Positions 17,423 to 26,785 are shown, counted from the stretch's first letter. The stretch: 64,000 nt of DNA from 13-2-20CM-66-19 sp963760225 (GCA_963760225.1 CAVXCD010000003.1:1302001-1366000); one strand, 5' to 3'. Notes: generated by a model from the sequence alone, not told the origin. A program made the numbers and translations.

Positions 17423-17808
17423 GCCTGCGCACGCCACTCGGGCGGGTGCTGGGCCTGGGTGCGGCGAAGGACGGAGTGCAGCACTGGTGGGTGCAGCGCC
17501 TCACCTCGGTGGCCCTCGTGCCGCTCACCATCTGGTTCGTGGTATCGCTGCTCGCGCTACCCGCGCTCGACCACGCCACGGTGAGCGCCTGGCTGCGCCA
17601 GAGCTGGAGCGCGCTGCTGCTGATCCTGCTGGTGCTCACGGCCGGCTGGCACTCGCAGCTCGGCATGCGCGTGGTAGTGGAGGACTACGTGCACGAGACC
17701 GGCCTGCGCACCCTCGTGCTGGTGCTGCTCACCTTCGCACACGTGCTGCTGGCGGCGGCGGCCGTTCTTGCGGTGCTGCGCGTCGCCCTGGGCCGGGTGG
17801 GGTTGTGA
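17419..17808 (+). CDS. sdhD: Succinate dehydrogenase, hydrophobic membrane anchor subunit
   Basis: SdhD is the second complex II membrane anchor. The 129-residue protein has LGLGAAKDGVQHWWVQRLTS at the start, three membrane helices, and the conserved WHSQLGMRVVVEDYVHE motif carrying the heme/quinone-site histidine and the Asp-Tyr pair. The start ATG 17419 sits inside the sdhC stop region and its stop overlaps the GTG of sdhA, so the three cistrons are translationally coupled. Confidence 0.95.
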   Translation: MSLRTPLGRVLGLGAAKDGVQHWWVQRLTSVALVPLTIWFVVSLLALPALDHATVSAWLRQSWSALLLILLVLTAGWHSQLGMRVVVEDYVHETGLRTLVLVLLTFAHVLLAAAAVLAVLRVALGRVGL

Positions 17809-19589
17809 GCGCCTACCCGCTCACCGATCACAGTTATGACGTGATCGTGGTCGGTGCCGGGGGTGCCGGACTGCGCGCGACGCTCGGGCTTGCGGAGAGC
17901 GGCCTGTCGACCGCCTGCATCAGCAAGCTCTTCCCGACCCGCAGCCATACCGTCGCGGCCCAGGGCGGCATCTCGGCCGCGCTCGGCAACATGGGCGAGG
18001 ACGACTGGCGCTGGCACATGTACGACACCGTGAAGGGCTCGGACTGGCTCGGTGACCAGGATGCCATCGAGCTGATGTGCAAGGAGGCGCCGGCTGCGGT
18101 CATCGAGCTCGAGCACTACGGGGTGCCCTTCTCGCGCACCGACTCCGGCCGCATCTACCAGCGCCCCTTCGGCGGCATGACCACGCACTTCGGGCAGGGC
18201 ATCGCGCAGCGCACCTGCGCCGCCGCCGACCGCACCGGGCACGCCATGCTGCATACGCTCTACCAGCAGTCGATCCGCCACGCGGCCACCTTCTTCATCG
18301 AGTACTTCGCGATCGACCTGATCATGGAGGAGGGTGCCTGCCAGGGCGTGATAGCGCTCGATCTGGCCACCGGCACACTGCATCGCTTCCGCGCGCACAT
18401 GACGATCCTCGCCACCGGCGGCTACGGGCGCACTTATTTCTCCTGCACCTCCGCGCACTCGTGCACCGGGGACGGCAACGCCATGGTGCTGCGCGCCGGG
18501 CTGCCGCTGCAGGACATGGAGTTCGTGCAGTTCCACCCCACCGGCATCTACGGCGCGGGCTGTCTGATCACCGAAGGGGCGCGTGGCGAGGGCGGCTATC
18601 TCACCAACTCGCGCGGCGAGCGCTTCATGGAGCGCTACGCCCCCAACGCCAAGGATCTCGCCTCGCGCGACGTGGTGAGCCGCGCGATGACGCTCGAGAT
18701 CCGCGAGGGTCGCGGCGTCGGCGCCGAGCACGATCACATCGATCTGCACCTGGAGCACCTCGGCGCGCAGGTGATCCACGAGCGCCTGCCGGGCATCGCC
18801 GAGACCGCGCGCATCTTCGCCGGCGTCGACGTGACGCGCGAGCCGATCCCGGTGCAGCCGACGGTGCACTACAACATGGGCGGCATCCCCTGCAACTACC
18901 ACGGCGAGGTGGTGTGCCCGCGCGGCGGCGACCCCGACAGCGTGGTGCCGGGACTCATGGCGGTGGGCGAGGCGGCGTGCGTATCGGTGCACGGCGCCAA
19001 CCGCTTAGGCAGCAATTCGCTGCTCGACCTGGTGATCTTCGGGCGCGAGGCCGCGCGGCGCTGCGCCGAGATCATCACCCCCGGGGAGACCCACAAGCCC
19101 TTCGCCGCCGATGCCGGAGCGGCGGCAGTAGCGCGCCTCGACCGGCTGCGCCACGCCGACGGCTCGCGCGGCACCGCCGCCATCCGCGTGGAGATGCAGA
19201 AGACCATGCAGATCGACGCCGCGGTGTTCCGCACCGGTGAGACGCTTGCCCAGGGCATCGGGCGCCTCGGCGCCACCTTCGATTCCTTCGCCGCGGTGCG
19301 CATCGCCGACCGCTCGCTGCTGTGGAACTCCGATCTGATCGAGACGCTCGAGCTGGAGAACCTGCTGTTGCAGGCGACCGCGACCATCCACTCGGCCGCC
19401 AATCGCACCGAGAGCCGCGGGGCGCACGCCCGCGAGGATTTCCCGCAGCGCGACGACCTCAACTGGCTCAAGCACACGCTGGTGTGGGTCGCGGATGCGC
19501 ACCGCATACGCTTCGATTACCGCCCGGTGCACCTCAACACCATGACTCGCGACGTCGAGTCGATCCCGCCCAAGGCGCGGATCTATTGA
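17805..19589 (+). CDS. sdhA: Succinate dehydrogenase flavoprotein subunit
   Basis: SdhA oxidises succinate to fumarate with covalently bound FAD and feeds electrons to SdhB. The 594-residue protein has the dinucleotide fold VIVVGAGGAGLRATLGLAE, the FAD-attachment histidine in RSHTVAAQGGISAALGN, QFHPTGIYGAG, GEAACVSVHGANRLGSNSLLD and the C-terminal ESRGAHAREDFP. The start is GTG 17805, overlapping the sdhD stop. Flavination probably needs SdhE (20385) and later assembly the SDHAF4-like protein, both encoded in the same operon. Confidence 0.98.
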   Translation: MSAYPLTDHSYDVIVVGAGGAGLRATLGLAESGLSTACISKLFPTRSHTVAAQGGISAALGNMGEDDWRWHMYDTVKGSDWLGDQDAIELMCKEAPAAVIELEHYGVPFSRTDSGRIYQRPFGGMTTHFGQGIAQRTCAAADRTGHAMLHTLYQQSIRHAATFFIEYFAIDLIMEEGACQGVIALDLATGTLHRFRAHMTILATGGYGRTYFSCTSAHSCTGDGNAMVLRAGLPLQDMEFVQFHPTGIYGAGCLITEGARGEGGYLTNSRGERFMERYAPNAKDLASRDVVSRAMTLEIREGRGVGAEHDHIDLHLEHLGAQVIHERLPGIAETARIFAGVDVTREPIPVQPTVHYNMGGIPCNYHGEVVCPRGGDPDSVVPGLMAVGEAACVSVHGANRLGSNSLLDLVIFGREAARRCAEIITPGETHKPFAADAGAAAVARLDRLRHADGSRGTAAIRVEMQKTMQIDAAVFRTGETLAQGIGRLGATFDSFAAVRIADRSLLWNSDLIETLELENLLLQATATIHSAANRTESRGAHAREDFPQRDDLNWLKHTLVWVADAHRIRFDYRPVHLNTMTRDVESIPPKARIY

Positions 19590-19599
19590 AAGGCTGACG

Positions 19600-20382
19600 A
19601 TGGCCCAATTCCGCCTGCCGCCGAACTCACGCGTCGTAGCCGGTGTCACGCACCGCGCCCCGGCCGGCACGCGCGATCTGCGCATCTTCCGCATCTATCG
19701 CTTCAATCCCGACAGCGGCGAGAATCCGCGCCTCGACACCTTCGAGCTCGACCCGCAGAGCTGCGGGCCGATGGTGCTCGATGCGCTCATTCAGATAAAA
19801 GCCGCGCTCGACTCGACGCTCACCTTCCGCCGCTCCTGCCGCGAGGGCATCTGCGGTTCGTGCGCGATGAACATCAACGGCGTCAACTGCCTCGCCTGCA
19901 CCACCTCGATGCTGGATCTGGCCGCCGAGGTGCGCATCTATCCGCTGCCGCACCTGCCGGTGGTGAAGGACCTGGTGCCGGACCTGACGACCTTCTACGC
20001 GCAGTACGCGGCCGTGAAGCCCTGGCTGCAGACGCAAACCCCGGCACCCCCCGACAGCGAGCGGCTGCAGTCGAAAGAGGAGCAGGAGAGGATCGATCGT
20101 CCCGCCGCCTGCATCCTGTGCGCCTGCTGCTCGACTGCCTGCCCGAGCTACTGGTGGAACAGCGACCGCTTCCTCGGTCCCGCGGCGCTGCTGGCCGCGT
20201 ATCGCTGGATCATCGACAGCCGTGATGAAGCCACGGGTGAGCGGCTCGACGAGCTCGAGGACCCGTTCCGGCTGTACCGCTGCCATACCATCATGAACTG
20301 CACGGACGTGTGCCCGAAGGACCTCAATCCCGCGCGGGCGATCGCCGCCATCAAGCGCATGCTGGTCGAGCGGCGGGGCTGA
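19600..20382 (+). CDS. sdhB: Succinate dehydrogenase iron-sulfur subunit
   Basis: SdhB carries electrons from FAD to ubiquinone through three clusters. The 260-residue protein shows all three ligand sets in order: the plant-type 2Fe-2S site CREGICGSC with a later cysteine in NCLAC, the 4Fe-4S site CILCACCSTACP, and the 3Fe-4S region CHTIMNCTDVCPKDLNP. The N-terminus is somewhat extended before LRIFRIYRFNPDSGENPR. It follows sdhA after 10 bases and is followed by sdhE after 2 bases. Confidence 0.98.
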   Translation: MAQFRLPPNSRVVAGVTHRAPAGTRDLRIFRIYRFNPDSGENPRLDTFELDPQSCGPMVLDALIQIKAALDSTLTFRRSCREGICGSCAMNINGVNCLACTTSMLDLAAEVRIYPLPHLPVVKDLVPDLTTFYAQYAAVKPWLQTQTPAPPDSERLQSKEEQERIDRPAACILCACCSTACPSYWWNSDRFLGPAALLAAYRWIIDSRDEATGERLDELEDPFRLYRCHTIMNCTDVCPKDLNPARAIAAIKRMLVERRG

Positions 20383-20384
20383 GC

Positions 20385-20687
20385 GTGAGCACTGCCACGC
20401 CGATCGCCCCGGACGGAGCCGCCGCGTTCCTGCCGCCCGATGCGGATGTCCGGCGACTGCTGTGGCTGTGCCGGCGTGGGATGAAGGAGCTGGACGTGCT
20501 GCTCGGGCGTTATGCGGCCGTGGGTCTGCCGCATGCCCCGCCGGCCGAGCGCGCCAGCTTCGCTCGCCTCCTGGAGCTGCCCGATCCGCTGCTGGCGGCG
20601 TACCTGCTGGCTAGCGACGCCCCGGCCGACCCGGCCCTGGCGCACGTGGTGGGGCGTATCCGGGCATTATGTCGATCAGCGGCCTGA
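20385..20687 (+). CDS. sdhE: FAD assembly factor SdhE
   Basis: SdhE (YgfY) helps attach FAD covalently to SdhA. The 100-residue protein contains LLWLCRRGMKELDVLLGRY, matching the RGxxE motif that contacts SdhA, and an all-helical pattern ending in LARLLELPDPLLAAYLL. It has a longer N-terminus than the E. coli protein (about 20 residues before the first helix). The start GTG 20385 is chosen as the first start codon after the sdhB stop. It completes the sdh operon. Confidence 0.93.
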   Translation: MSTATPIAPDGAAAFLPPDADVRRLLWLCRRGMKELDVLLGRYAAVGLPHAPPAERASFARLLELPDPLLAAYLLASDAPADPALAHVVGRIRALCRSAA

Positions 20688-20732
20688 GTTGGCGCTATTC
20701 TGCCGAGGGGCCCTCGACCCCACCATCATGCT

Positions 20733-20760
20733 GAACTTTCACAAAGGCTCACAGTCTATC
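20733..20760 (+). promoter_or_regulatory. Candidate sigma-E promoter of rpoE
   Basis: GAACTT (20733-20738) is followed after 16 bases by TCTATC (20755). This matches the sigma-E pattern of GAACTT, 16 bases, TCTNA well at -35 and moderately at -10. It lies about 50 bases before the rpoE start, which fits the autoregulation known for rpoE in gammaproteobacteria. Confidence 0.6.
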
Positions 20761-20807
20761 CCCTCGCATCGCGGCGGCCGCCTTCGGTCCGGGGGGCGAG
20801 GGCGTGC

Positions 20808-21416
20808 ATGAGCGCGGATGCAAGTGATCTCAGCCTGGTACGCCGCGTGCAACGCGGAGACAAGGGGGCGTTCGATGCGCTGGTGCTCAAGTACCAGCAC
20901 AAACTCGTCAAGCTGGTCATGCGTTATGTACGCAATCCGGCCGAAGCCGAGGACATCGCCCAGGAGGCCTTCATCAAGGCCTACCGGGCGCTGCCGCAGT
21001 TTCGGGGCGACAGCGCCTTCTATACTTGGCTGTATCGCATAGCCATCAACACCGCGAAGAACGCCGTGGTGTCACGCGACCGCAGTCCGATCGAATACAA
21101 CATCGACCGACACGACAACGACGAGTCCTACGAGATGCAAGGCCGCATGAAAGACTCCGAGACCCCCGAGGGGCTGGTGCTGACGGACGAGATCCGCACC
21201 ACCGTCAATGCCGCCATCGACGCCCTGCCCGAGGACCTGCGCACCGCGATCGTGCTGCGCGAGCTCGAGGGCCTGTCTTACGAGGAGATCGCCGCCGCCA
21301 TGGATTGCCCGGTCGGCACGGTGCGATCGCGTATCTTCAGAGCGCGCGAGGCTATCGACCGCCGCCTGCGGGAGGTGTTCGAGGGCGGCCTCGGCCGCGC
21401 GGAGGAGCTGGGATGA
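20808..21416 (+). CDS. rpoE: Extracytoplasmic-function RNA polymerase sigma factor sigma-E
   Basis: Sigma-E directs transcription of envelope-stress genes. The 202-residue protein has region 2 (FDALVLKYQHKLVKLVMRYV, then AEDIAQEAFIKAYRALPQF and FYTWLYRIAINTAKN) and region 4 (LPEDLRTAIVLRELEGLSYE and the helix-turn-helix with GTVRSRIFRAREA). The RDRSP and DESYEMQ spacer between the regions resembles E. coli RpoE. Its stop overlaps the start of rseA by 4 bases, so sigma factor and anti-sigma factor are made together. Confidence 0.97.
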   Translation: MSADASDLSLVRRVQRGDKGAFDALVLKYQHKLVKLVMRYVRNPAEAEDIAQEAFIKAYRALPQFRGDSAFYTWLYRIAINTAKNAVVSRDRSPIEYNIDRHDNDESYEMQGRMKDSETPEGLVLTDEIRTTVNAAIDALPEDLRTAIVLRELEGLSYEEIAAAMDCPVGTVRSRIFRAREAIDRRLREVFEGGLGRAEELG

Positions 21417-22054
21417 ACGAGGAGCTCGATAGTCAGCTGTCGGCGATGTTCGACGACCAGCTGCCCCCGGCCGAATGCGAGCTGCTGGCGCGGCGCCTGT
21501 CGCGCGACGAGCAGCTCAAGGCGCGCTGGGGACGCTATGCCGTGATGGGCGCGGTGATCCGTGCCGAGCGCGGCGTACGGCTGAATGCGCCGCTCGCCGG
21601 GCGCGTCAGCGCCGTTTTGCTGGCCGAGCCGGCACTCGGCGCGCAGTCGCTCGCCGGCGCGCTGCCGCGCCGGGGGCTGCGCTGGTGGCAGCCGGTTGCC
21701 GCCGGCGCGCTCGCGGCGGGTGTCGCCGCAATGTCCATCCTGTGGCTGCGCGCCGAGGCGCCATCGGTCGTCGCCCCGCTGAGTGCGCACCTCACTACGC
21801 CCGCGGCGAGCGGCGCGCCGGTGATACCGGCGAGCGCGCGCGAGCGCGGCGGCCGCGCCGACAGCTACGTCGTACCTCCGGCGCCGGCCGTGCCCGCGAT
21901 CGTCGTGCCGAGCACCGAGCTTGCCAACTACGTGGTCGCACACAGCATGTTTTCCTCGCCGGTCGCCCGACGCAACCTGCTGTCGGCCTTCATGACCAGC
22001 GAGCCGGCCGCCGCCGGGGAGCCCCAGGACGATGTCAAGAGCGCGGCCCAATAG
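21413..22054 (+). CDS. rseA: Anti-sigma-E factor RseA
   Basis: RseA holds sigma-E at the inner membrane and is cleaved stepwise under envelope stress. The 213-residue protein has the N-terminal sigma-binding helix domain (ELDSQLSAMFDDQLPPAECELLARRLSRDEQLKARWGRY split over residues 3-41), one transmembrane segment at about residues 100-118 (WWQPVAAGALAAGVAAMS), and a periplasmic part. The stop falls 23 bases inside rseB. The periplasmic part is proline/alanine-rich and weakly conserved, as usual for the family. Confidence 0.93.
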   Translation: MNEELDSQLSAMFDDQLPPAECELLARRLSRDEQLKARWGRYAVMGAVIRAERGVRLNAPLAGRVSAVLLAEPALGAQSLAGALPRRGLRWWQPVAAGALAAGVAAMSILWLRAEAPSVVAPLSAHLTTPAASGAPVIPASARERGGRADSYVVPPAPAVPAIVVPSTELANYVVAHSMFSSPVARRNLLSAFMTSEPAAAGEPQDDVKSAAQ

Positions 22055-23144
22055 CGGCGCACTGCTCGGACTGACGCTCGCCTGGGCCTGCACGGCCGCC
22101 CTGGCCGAGGACGCCCCGGGCCAGGCTCAGGCCACTGCGCCTGCCGCAACGACCCCGGCGCAGAAGAAACCATCTCCCGCCCCGACTCCTGCGCAGAAGA
22201 CATCACTTGCCCCAACTCCTGCGCAATGGCTCGAGCGCATGAATCACGCGCTCACCACGCGCAACTACGACGGCACCTTCTCGCACTGGCACGGCGGCCA
22301 TGTCGAGATGCTGCGCATCATCCACCGGGTGCAGGACGGCAATGTGTCCGAGCGGCTCGTGTCGCTCGACGGCTCGGGGCGCGAGTTCATCCGCACCGGC
22401 ATGAATCTCGCCTGCTACCTCCCGGACCGGCGCACGGTGCTGGTCGAGCAGCGCCCGCCGCAGGAATCGCTGGTGGGTTTCCCGGCGGTCGATGACCAGA
22501 CGGCGAGCTTCTACGACATCCGCGAGGTGGGCCGCATGCGCCTCAACCGCCGCGACACCCACGTCATCACCGTGTCGCCGCGGGATGAGTACCGCTACGG
22601 CTACCGGCTGTGGATCGACGCTTCCACCGCGATGCCGCTCAAGACGCAGCTGTGCGACGCCCACGGGCGCATCATCGAGCAGGTGGTGTTCGCGAACCTC
22701 ACGCTGCCGGTGCGCATCGCCGATGCGTCCTTCCGGCCCGAGGTCTCGACGCTCGGTTTTCGCTGGCTGCGTACCGGGACGGCAGCCGCGCCGGCGCCGG
22801 CCGCGCCGGCGACCTCCGCCTGGAACGCGCTGCGGCTTCCGCCGGGCTTCAGGATGTCGGTGCGCTCCGAACAGGTGCTGCCCGGCTCGAATCAACCGGT
22901 GGACCACCTGGTGTTCACCGACGGCGTCGCCTCGGTCTCGGTGTTCGTCGAGACGCAGACGGTGGTCGGGACGCAGGCACCGCCGGCTCGCTCCGCGGCC
23001 GTCGGCTCCTCGTCGGCTTTCTCCACCGTGGTTGACGGCTACAAGATCACCGCGGTAGGCGAAGTGCCACTCGCCACCGTGCAGTTCATCGCCACCCAGG
23101 TCAAGGCACAGGACCTGGTGCCCGCCGGCGTCCCGCAACACTGA
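22032..23144 (+). CDS. rseB: Sigma-E regulatory protein RseB/MucB
   Basis: RseB binds periplasmic RseA and senses mislocalised lipopolysaccharide or lipoprotein. The 370-residue protein starts with a signal peptide (about residues 1-25, ending ALA). A short threonine/proline/lysine repeat follows (residues about 40-65, with APTPAQ repeated). The MucB/RseB domain begins LERMNHALTTRNYDGTFSHW and continues with DGSGREFIRTGMNLACYLPD, YRLWIDASTAMPLKTQL and a C-terminal domain ending TVQFIATQVK. The start overlaps rseA. The internal repeat is also visible at DNA level (22152-22231). Confidence 0.94.
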   Translation: MSRARPNSGALLGLTLAWACTAALAEDAPGQAQATAPAATTPAQKKPSPAPTPAQKTSLAPTPAQWLERMNHALTTRNYDGTFSHWHGGHVEMLRIIHRVQDGNVSERLVSLDGSGREFIRTGMNLACYLPDRRTVLVEQRPPQESLVGFPAVDDQTASFYDIREVGRMRLNRRDTHVITVSPRDEYRYGYRLWIDASTAMPLKTQLCDAHGRIIEQVVFANLTLPVRIADASFRPEVSTLGFRWLRTGTAAAPAPAAPATSAWNALRLPPGFRMSVRSEQVLPGSNQPVDHLVFTDGVASVSVFVETQTVVGTQAPPARSAAVGSSSAFSTVVDGYKITAVGEVPLATVQFIATQVKAQDLVPAGVPQH

Positions 23145-23416
23145 TGAGCCCCGCGGCGCGCCTCACGCTCGTGCAGCGGCACGACTGCGAGTTATGCGAG
23201 GAAATGCTGCGCCAGCTCACCCTGCTCGGCACGCGCGTGGCGCTGCCGCCGATCGAGGTGCTGGACGTCGACGCCGATCCGCAGCTGCGCCGCCGCCACG
23301 GCCTGGAGGTCCCGGTGCTGCTGCTCGATGGCAGCGTGGTGTGCCGGGCACGGCTCGATCACGCCGAGCTCACGCGCTTGCTGCGCGGGAGCGCCGCGGC
23401 GGCACCGCCGCCCTAG
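23144..23416 (+). CDS. Glutaredoxin family (thioredoxin-fold) protein
   Basis: A 90-residue thioredoxin-fold protein of the small glutaredoxin-like family (DUF836 type). It begins LTLVQRHDCELCEEMLRQL, with a CxxC redox pair in CELC, then a beta strand EVLDVDADPQLRRRHGLEVPVLLLDG containing the cis-proline (VPVL), and a short helix. Such genes often follow rseB/mucD or precede lepA. The start codon overlaps the rseB stop by one base. Its substrate is not known. Confidence 0.85.
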   Translation: MSPAARLTLVQRHDCELCEEMLRQLTLLGTRVALPPIEVLDVDADPQLRRRHGLEVPVLLLDGSVVCRARLDHAELTRLLRGSAAAAPPP

Positions 23417-23508
23417 ATCCTACGCGCCGCGGCCGACAATTCCCTATAATCCGCCCCGCCGCCTGACCTTGGCTTACGCGCGGCAACTCGCGGCAACAGT
23501 CGGACGGC

Positions 23509-25302
23509 ATGCGGCACATACGTAACTTCTCCATCATCGCGCACGTCGACCACGGCAAATCGACCCTCGCGGACCGCTTCATCCAGCTGTGCGGCGGGCT
23601 GGCCGACCGCGAAATGCAGGCGCAGGTGCTCGACTCCATGGAGCTCGAGCGCGAGCGGGGAATCACCATCAAGGCGCAGAGCGTGACGCTCTATTACAGC
23701 GCGCACGACGGGCTGCGCTACCAGCTCAACATGATCGACACCCCCGGGCACGTCGACTTCTCCTACGAGGTGTCGCGCTCGCTGGCGGCCTGCGACGGCG
23801 CGCTGCTGGTGGTCGACGCCACCCAGGGGGTCGAGGCGCAGAGCGTCGCCAACTGCTACACGGCGACCGAGCAGGGTCTGGAGGTGCTGCCGGTCATCAA
23901 CAAGATCGACCTGCCGTCCGCGGACGCCGAGCGCGTGGCGCGCGAGATCGAGGAGATCATCGGCATCGAGGCCACCGGCGCGGCGCGCGTCAGCGCCAAG
24001 ACCGGGGAGGGGGTGCCGGAGCTGCTGGAGCTGCTGATCCGCCGCATTCCAGCGCCGCGCGGCGACAGCGCGGCGCCGCTGCAGGCGCTGATCATCGACT
24101 CGTGGTTCGACAATTACGTCGGGGTGGTGTCGCTGGTGCGCGTGATGAACGGCGGCTTCAAGAGCGGCGACCGCATCCGCGTGCTGTCGACCGGCCGCAG
24201 CCACATCGTCGACCGGCTCGGGCGCTTCACGCCCAAGCCGGTGGTGGAGAGCGAGCTGGGCACCGGCGACGTCGGCTTCGTCGTCGCCGGTATCAAGGAG
24301 ATCGACGGCGCGCCGGTCGGCGACACCATCACCCTCGAGCACCGTCCGGCGGGCGCGCTGCCGGGCTTCAAGCAGATCAAGCCGCGGGTGTTCGCCGGGC
24401 TGTTCCCGGTGAATTCCGAGGAGTACGAGAAGTTCCGCGACGCGCTCGGCAAGCTGCGCCTCAACGACTCGGCGCTGCACTACGAGCCGGAGGTCTCCGC
24501 GGCGCTCGGCTTTGGCTTTCGCTGCGGCTTCCTCGGGCTGCTGCACATGGACATCGTGCAGGAGCGCCTCGAGCGCGAATACCAGCTGACGCTGGTGACC
24601 AGCGCACCCACGGTGGTGTACGAGGTGCAAAAGCGCGACCGCGCCATCGAGTACGTCGACAACCCGGCCAAGCTGCCGCCGCTCGGGGAGATCGAGGAGA
24701 TCCGCGAGCCACTTATCGTGGCCAGCATCCTGGTGCCGCCCGATCACGTCGGCGCGGTGCTCAAGCTCTGCAACGACAAGCGCGGCACCCAGCGCAAGAT
24801 GCAATACCTCGGCACGCAGGTGTCGCTGCAGTACGAGCTGCCGCTCGCGGAAGTGGTGCTCGACTTCTTCGACCGCCTGAAGTCGGTCAGCCGCGGTTAT
24901 GCCTCATTCGACTACGAGTTCAGCCACTTCGCGGCGGCGCCGCTGGTGAAGCTCGATATCCTCATCAACGGCGACAAGGTCGACGCGCTGTCGATCATCG
25001 TGCACAAGGACGGCGCCTACGCCCGCGGCCGCGAGCTGGTGGACAAGATGCACGAGCTGATCCCGCGGCAGATGTTCGAAGTGGCCGTGCAGGCGGCGAT
25101 CGGCAGCGCGGTAATCGCGCGCGCCACCGTCAAGGCACTGCGCAAGAACGTGCTCGCCAAGTGCTATGGCGGCGACATCACCCGCAAGCGCAAGCTCCTC
25201 GAGAAACAGAAGGAGGGCAAGAAGCGCATGAAGCAGCTGGGCCACGTCGAGATTCCCCAGGAAGCATTTCTCGCGGTCCTGCAGGTCGGCCGCAAGCACT
25301 AA
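23509..25302 (+). CDS. lepA: Elongation factor 4 (LepA)
   Basis: EF4 is a ribosome-binding GTPase that affects translation under stress. The 597-residue protein has the G domain (AHVDHGKSTLADR, DTPGHVDFSYEV and NKIDLPSADAE), domain II, the EF-G-like domains and the LepA-specific C-terminal domain ending IPQEAFLAVLQVGRKH. It is followed 10 bases later by lepB, the classic lepA-lepB operon. Ninety-two bases separate it from the upstream glutaredoxin-like gene; no strong promoter was found there, although CCTATAAT at 23443-23450 could serve as a -10. Confidence 0.98.
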   Translation: MRHIRNFSIIAHVDHGKSTLADRFIQLCGGLADREMQAQVLDSMELERERGITIKAQSVTLYYSAHDGLRYQLNMIDTPGHVDFSYEVSRSLAACDGALLVVDATQGVEAQSVANCYTATEQGLEVLPVINKIDLPSADAERVAREIEEIIGIEATGAARVSAKTGEGVPELLELLIRRIPAPRGDSAAPLQALIIDSWFDNYVGVVSLVRVMNGGFKSGDRIRVLSTGRSHIVDRLGRFTPKPVVESELGTGDVGFVVAGIKEIDGAPVGDTITLEHRPAGALPGFKQIKPRVFAGLFPVNSEEYEKFRDALGKLRLNDSALHYEPEVSAALGFGFRCGFLGLLHMDIVQERLEREYQLTLVTSAPTVVYEVQKRDRAIEYVDNPAKLPPLGEIEEIREPLIVASILVPPDHVGAVLKLCNDKRGTQRKMQYLGTQVSLQYELPLAEVVLDFFDRLKSVSRGYASFDYEFSHFAAAPLVKLDILINGDKVDALSIIVHKDGAYARGRELVDKMHELIPRQMFEVAVQAAIGSAVIARATVKALRKNVLAKCYGGDITRKRKLLEKQKEGKKRMKQLGHVEIPQEAFLAVLQVGRKH

Positions 25303-25312
25303 AGGTTTGCCC

Positions 25313-26398
25313 ATGCCACAGTTCCTGATGCCCATCGTCGTAGTGCTGTCGTGGCTGGCGCTGCCGGTCACGCTGGTGTGCGTCATCGACGACTGGCTGC
25401 TGCGTCCGCACCGCGCGCTCAGCGGCGCACCGTCGCTCGATACCCCGCTGATGCGCTTTCTCTACGGCGCGCTGCCGGTGCTGATCGTGTGCGCGGTGCT
25501 GCGGCTGCTGCTCGCCGAGCGGCTCGACTTCAGCGCCGTGCTGCTCGGCATCACCGTGCTCACCGGTGCGGTGTGGGCGGTCGATGCGCTGTGGCTCGCG
25601 CCGCGGCGCGCCGCGGCCGCCCGCCGCGCCGGCAAGGACCCGGCCGGCTTCAGCGAGCCGGGCACGGTCGACTATGCGCGCAGCTTCTTCCCGGTGGCAC
25701 TCGTGGTGCTGCTGCTGCGCTCCTTTGTGTTCGAGCCGTTCCGCATCCCGTCCGACTCGATGATGCCGACGCTGCTCGACGGCGACTTCATCATCGTCAA
25801 CAAGTACGCCTACGGGCTGCGCCTGCCGGTGATCAATCGCAAGGTCGTCGCCATGGGCGAGCCGCAGCGCGGCGACGTGGTGGTGTTCCGCTACCCGCCG
25901 GACCCTTCGGTCAACTTCATCAAGCGCCTCATCGGGCTGCCGGGCGATCACGTGGAAGTGCACGACAACCTGATCATCATCAACGGCAAGCCGCTGCCGT
26001 TCTACGTCGGCGCGCAGCGCTACAACGACGGCTGCTACGTGAACATGTCGCTCGCCCGCGAGCGCCTCGGCAACCACGAGCACGAGGCGATCTTCTGCCC
26101 GGTGGCGCTCGACCGCTCGCCGGTGCTGCCCGGGTGCAAGAGGAGCGGGGTGCGCGGCTACGTGTGCGGCGACGAGGACGCGCCCGGGGGGATGCGCGCT
26201 GCGCCGTTTGTAGGCGACGTGCCGCCGGGGCATTATCTGATGATGGGCGACAACCGCGACAACAGCGACGACGGGCGCATGTGGGGTTGGGTCCCGGAGG
26301 AGAACCTCGTCGGCAAGGCGACGCGGATCTGGTTCAATTGGGATCTGGGCCGCGCCGGCGGCCCGATCTGGAGCCGCATGGGCAAGGCCATTCAGTGA
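25313..26398 (+). CDS. lepB: Signal peptidase I
   Basis: LepB removes signal peptides from exported proteins at the outer face of the inner membrane. The 361-residue protein has two N-terminal membrane segments (about 3-25 and 47-95) separated by a basic loop, then the catalytic fold: FEPFRIPSDSMMPTL with catalytic Ser149, and NFIKRLIGLPGD with catalytic Lys204, then MMGDNRDNSDDGRMWGWVPE. I use ATG 25313 rather than the TTG six bases earlier; a AAAGG sequence lies just upstream. It is followed by a DUF4845 gene and rnc. Confidence 0.97.
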   Translation: MPQFLMPIVVVLSWLALPVTLVCVIDDWLLRPHRALSGAPSLDTPLMRFLYGALPVLIVCAVLRLLLAERLDFSAVLLGITVLTGAVWAVDALWLAPRRAAAARRAGKDPAGFSEPGTVDYARSFFPVALVVLLLRSFVFEPFRIPSDSMMPTLLDGDFIIVNKYAYGLRLPVINRKVVAMGEPQRGDVVVFRYPPDPSVNFIKRLIGLPGDHVEVHDNLIIINGKPLPFYVGAQRYNDGCYVNMSLARERLGNHEHEAIFCPVALDRSPVLPGCKRSGVRGYVCGDEDAPGGMRAAPFVGDVPPGHYLMMGDNRDNSDDGRMWGWVPEENLVGKATRIWFNWDLGRAGGPIWSRMGKAIQ

Positions 26399-26419
26399 CA
26401 CAGGCGGGGGGTTGCAGCG

Positions 26420-26785
26420 ATGCGTAACAGGCAGACAGGTGTCACATTACTCGGCTGGGTGATCCTGCTCACGCCGTTCGCCATCGTGGGGTACGGCGGC
26501 ATCCGCCTGGCGCCGATATTCCTCAACTACATGAAGGTCGCCAAGGCGATGGATCAGACCGCCAAGGAAATGCATGGCGAGATCAGCGCGCTCGCGGTGC
26601 GCAACGCGCTCGACCGACATTTCGAGATCGACATGGTCGAGTATCCGGCCACCAAGGACATGAAGATCACCCGCGACGAGGGCAACTGGGTACTCGAGTG
26701 CGCCTATGACGATGAGGCACCCTTTTTCGGCAACGTGTCGCTGCACGTGGTCTTCGACAAGAAGGTGAAACTCGGCGGCGGCTAG
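26420..26785 (+). CDS. DUF4845 family membrane protein
   Basis: A 121-residue protein with a short positive start (MRNRQTGVTLL), one transmembrane helix (about residues 8-31) and a soluble remainder. The start, with RQTGVTLLGW, resembles type IV pilin-like leaders. The family, DUF4845, is typically encoded between lepB and rnc in gammaproteobacteria, as here. Its function is not known; its placement suggests a link to secretion or the membrane. The start ATG 26420 lies 21 bases after lepB. Confidence 0.85.
   Translation: MRNRQTGVTLLGWVILLTPFAIVGYGGIRLAPIFLNYMKVAKAMDQTAKEMHGEISALAVRNALDRHFEIDMVEYPATKDMKITRDEGNWVLECAYDDEAPFFGNVSLHVVFDKKVKLGGG

Noticed and set aside
22152..22231. Short direct repeat in rseB DNA as a mobile or phase-variable repeat
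   Set aside because: It encodes an in-frame linker repeat (APTPAQ) and only two to three diverged copies are present.
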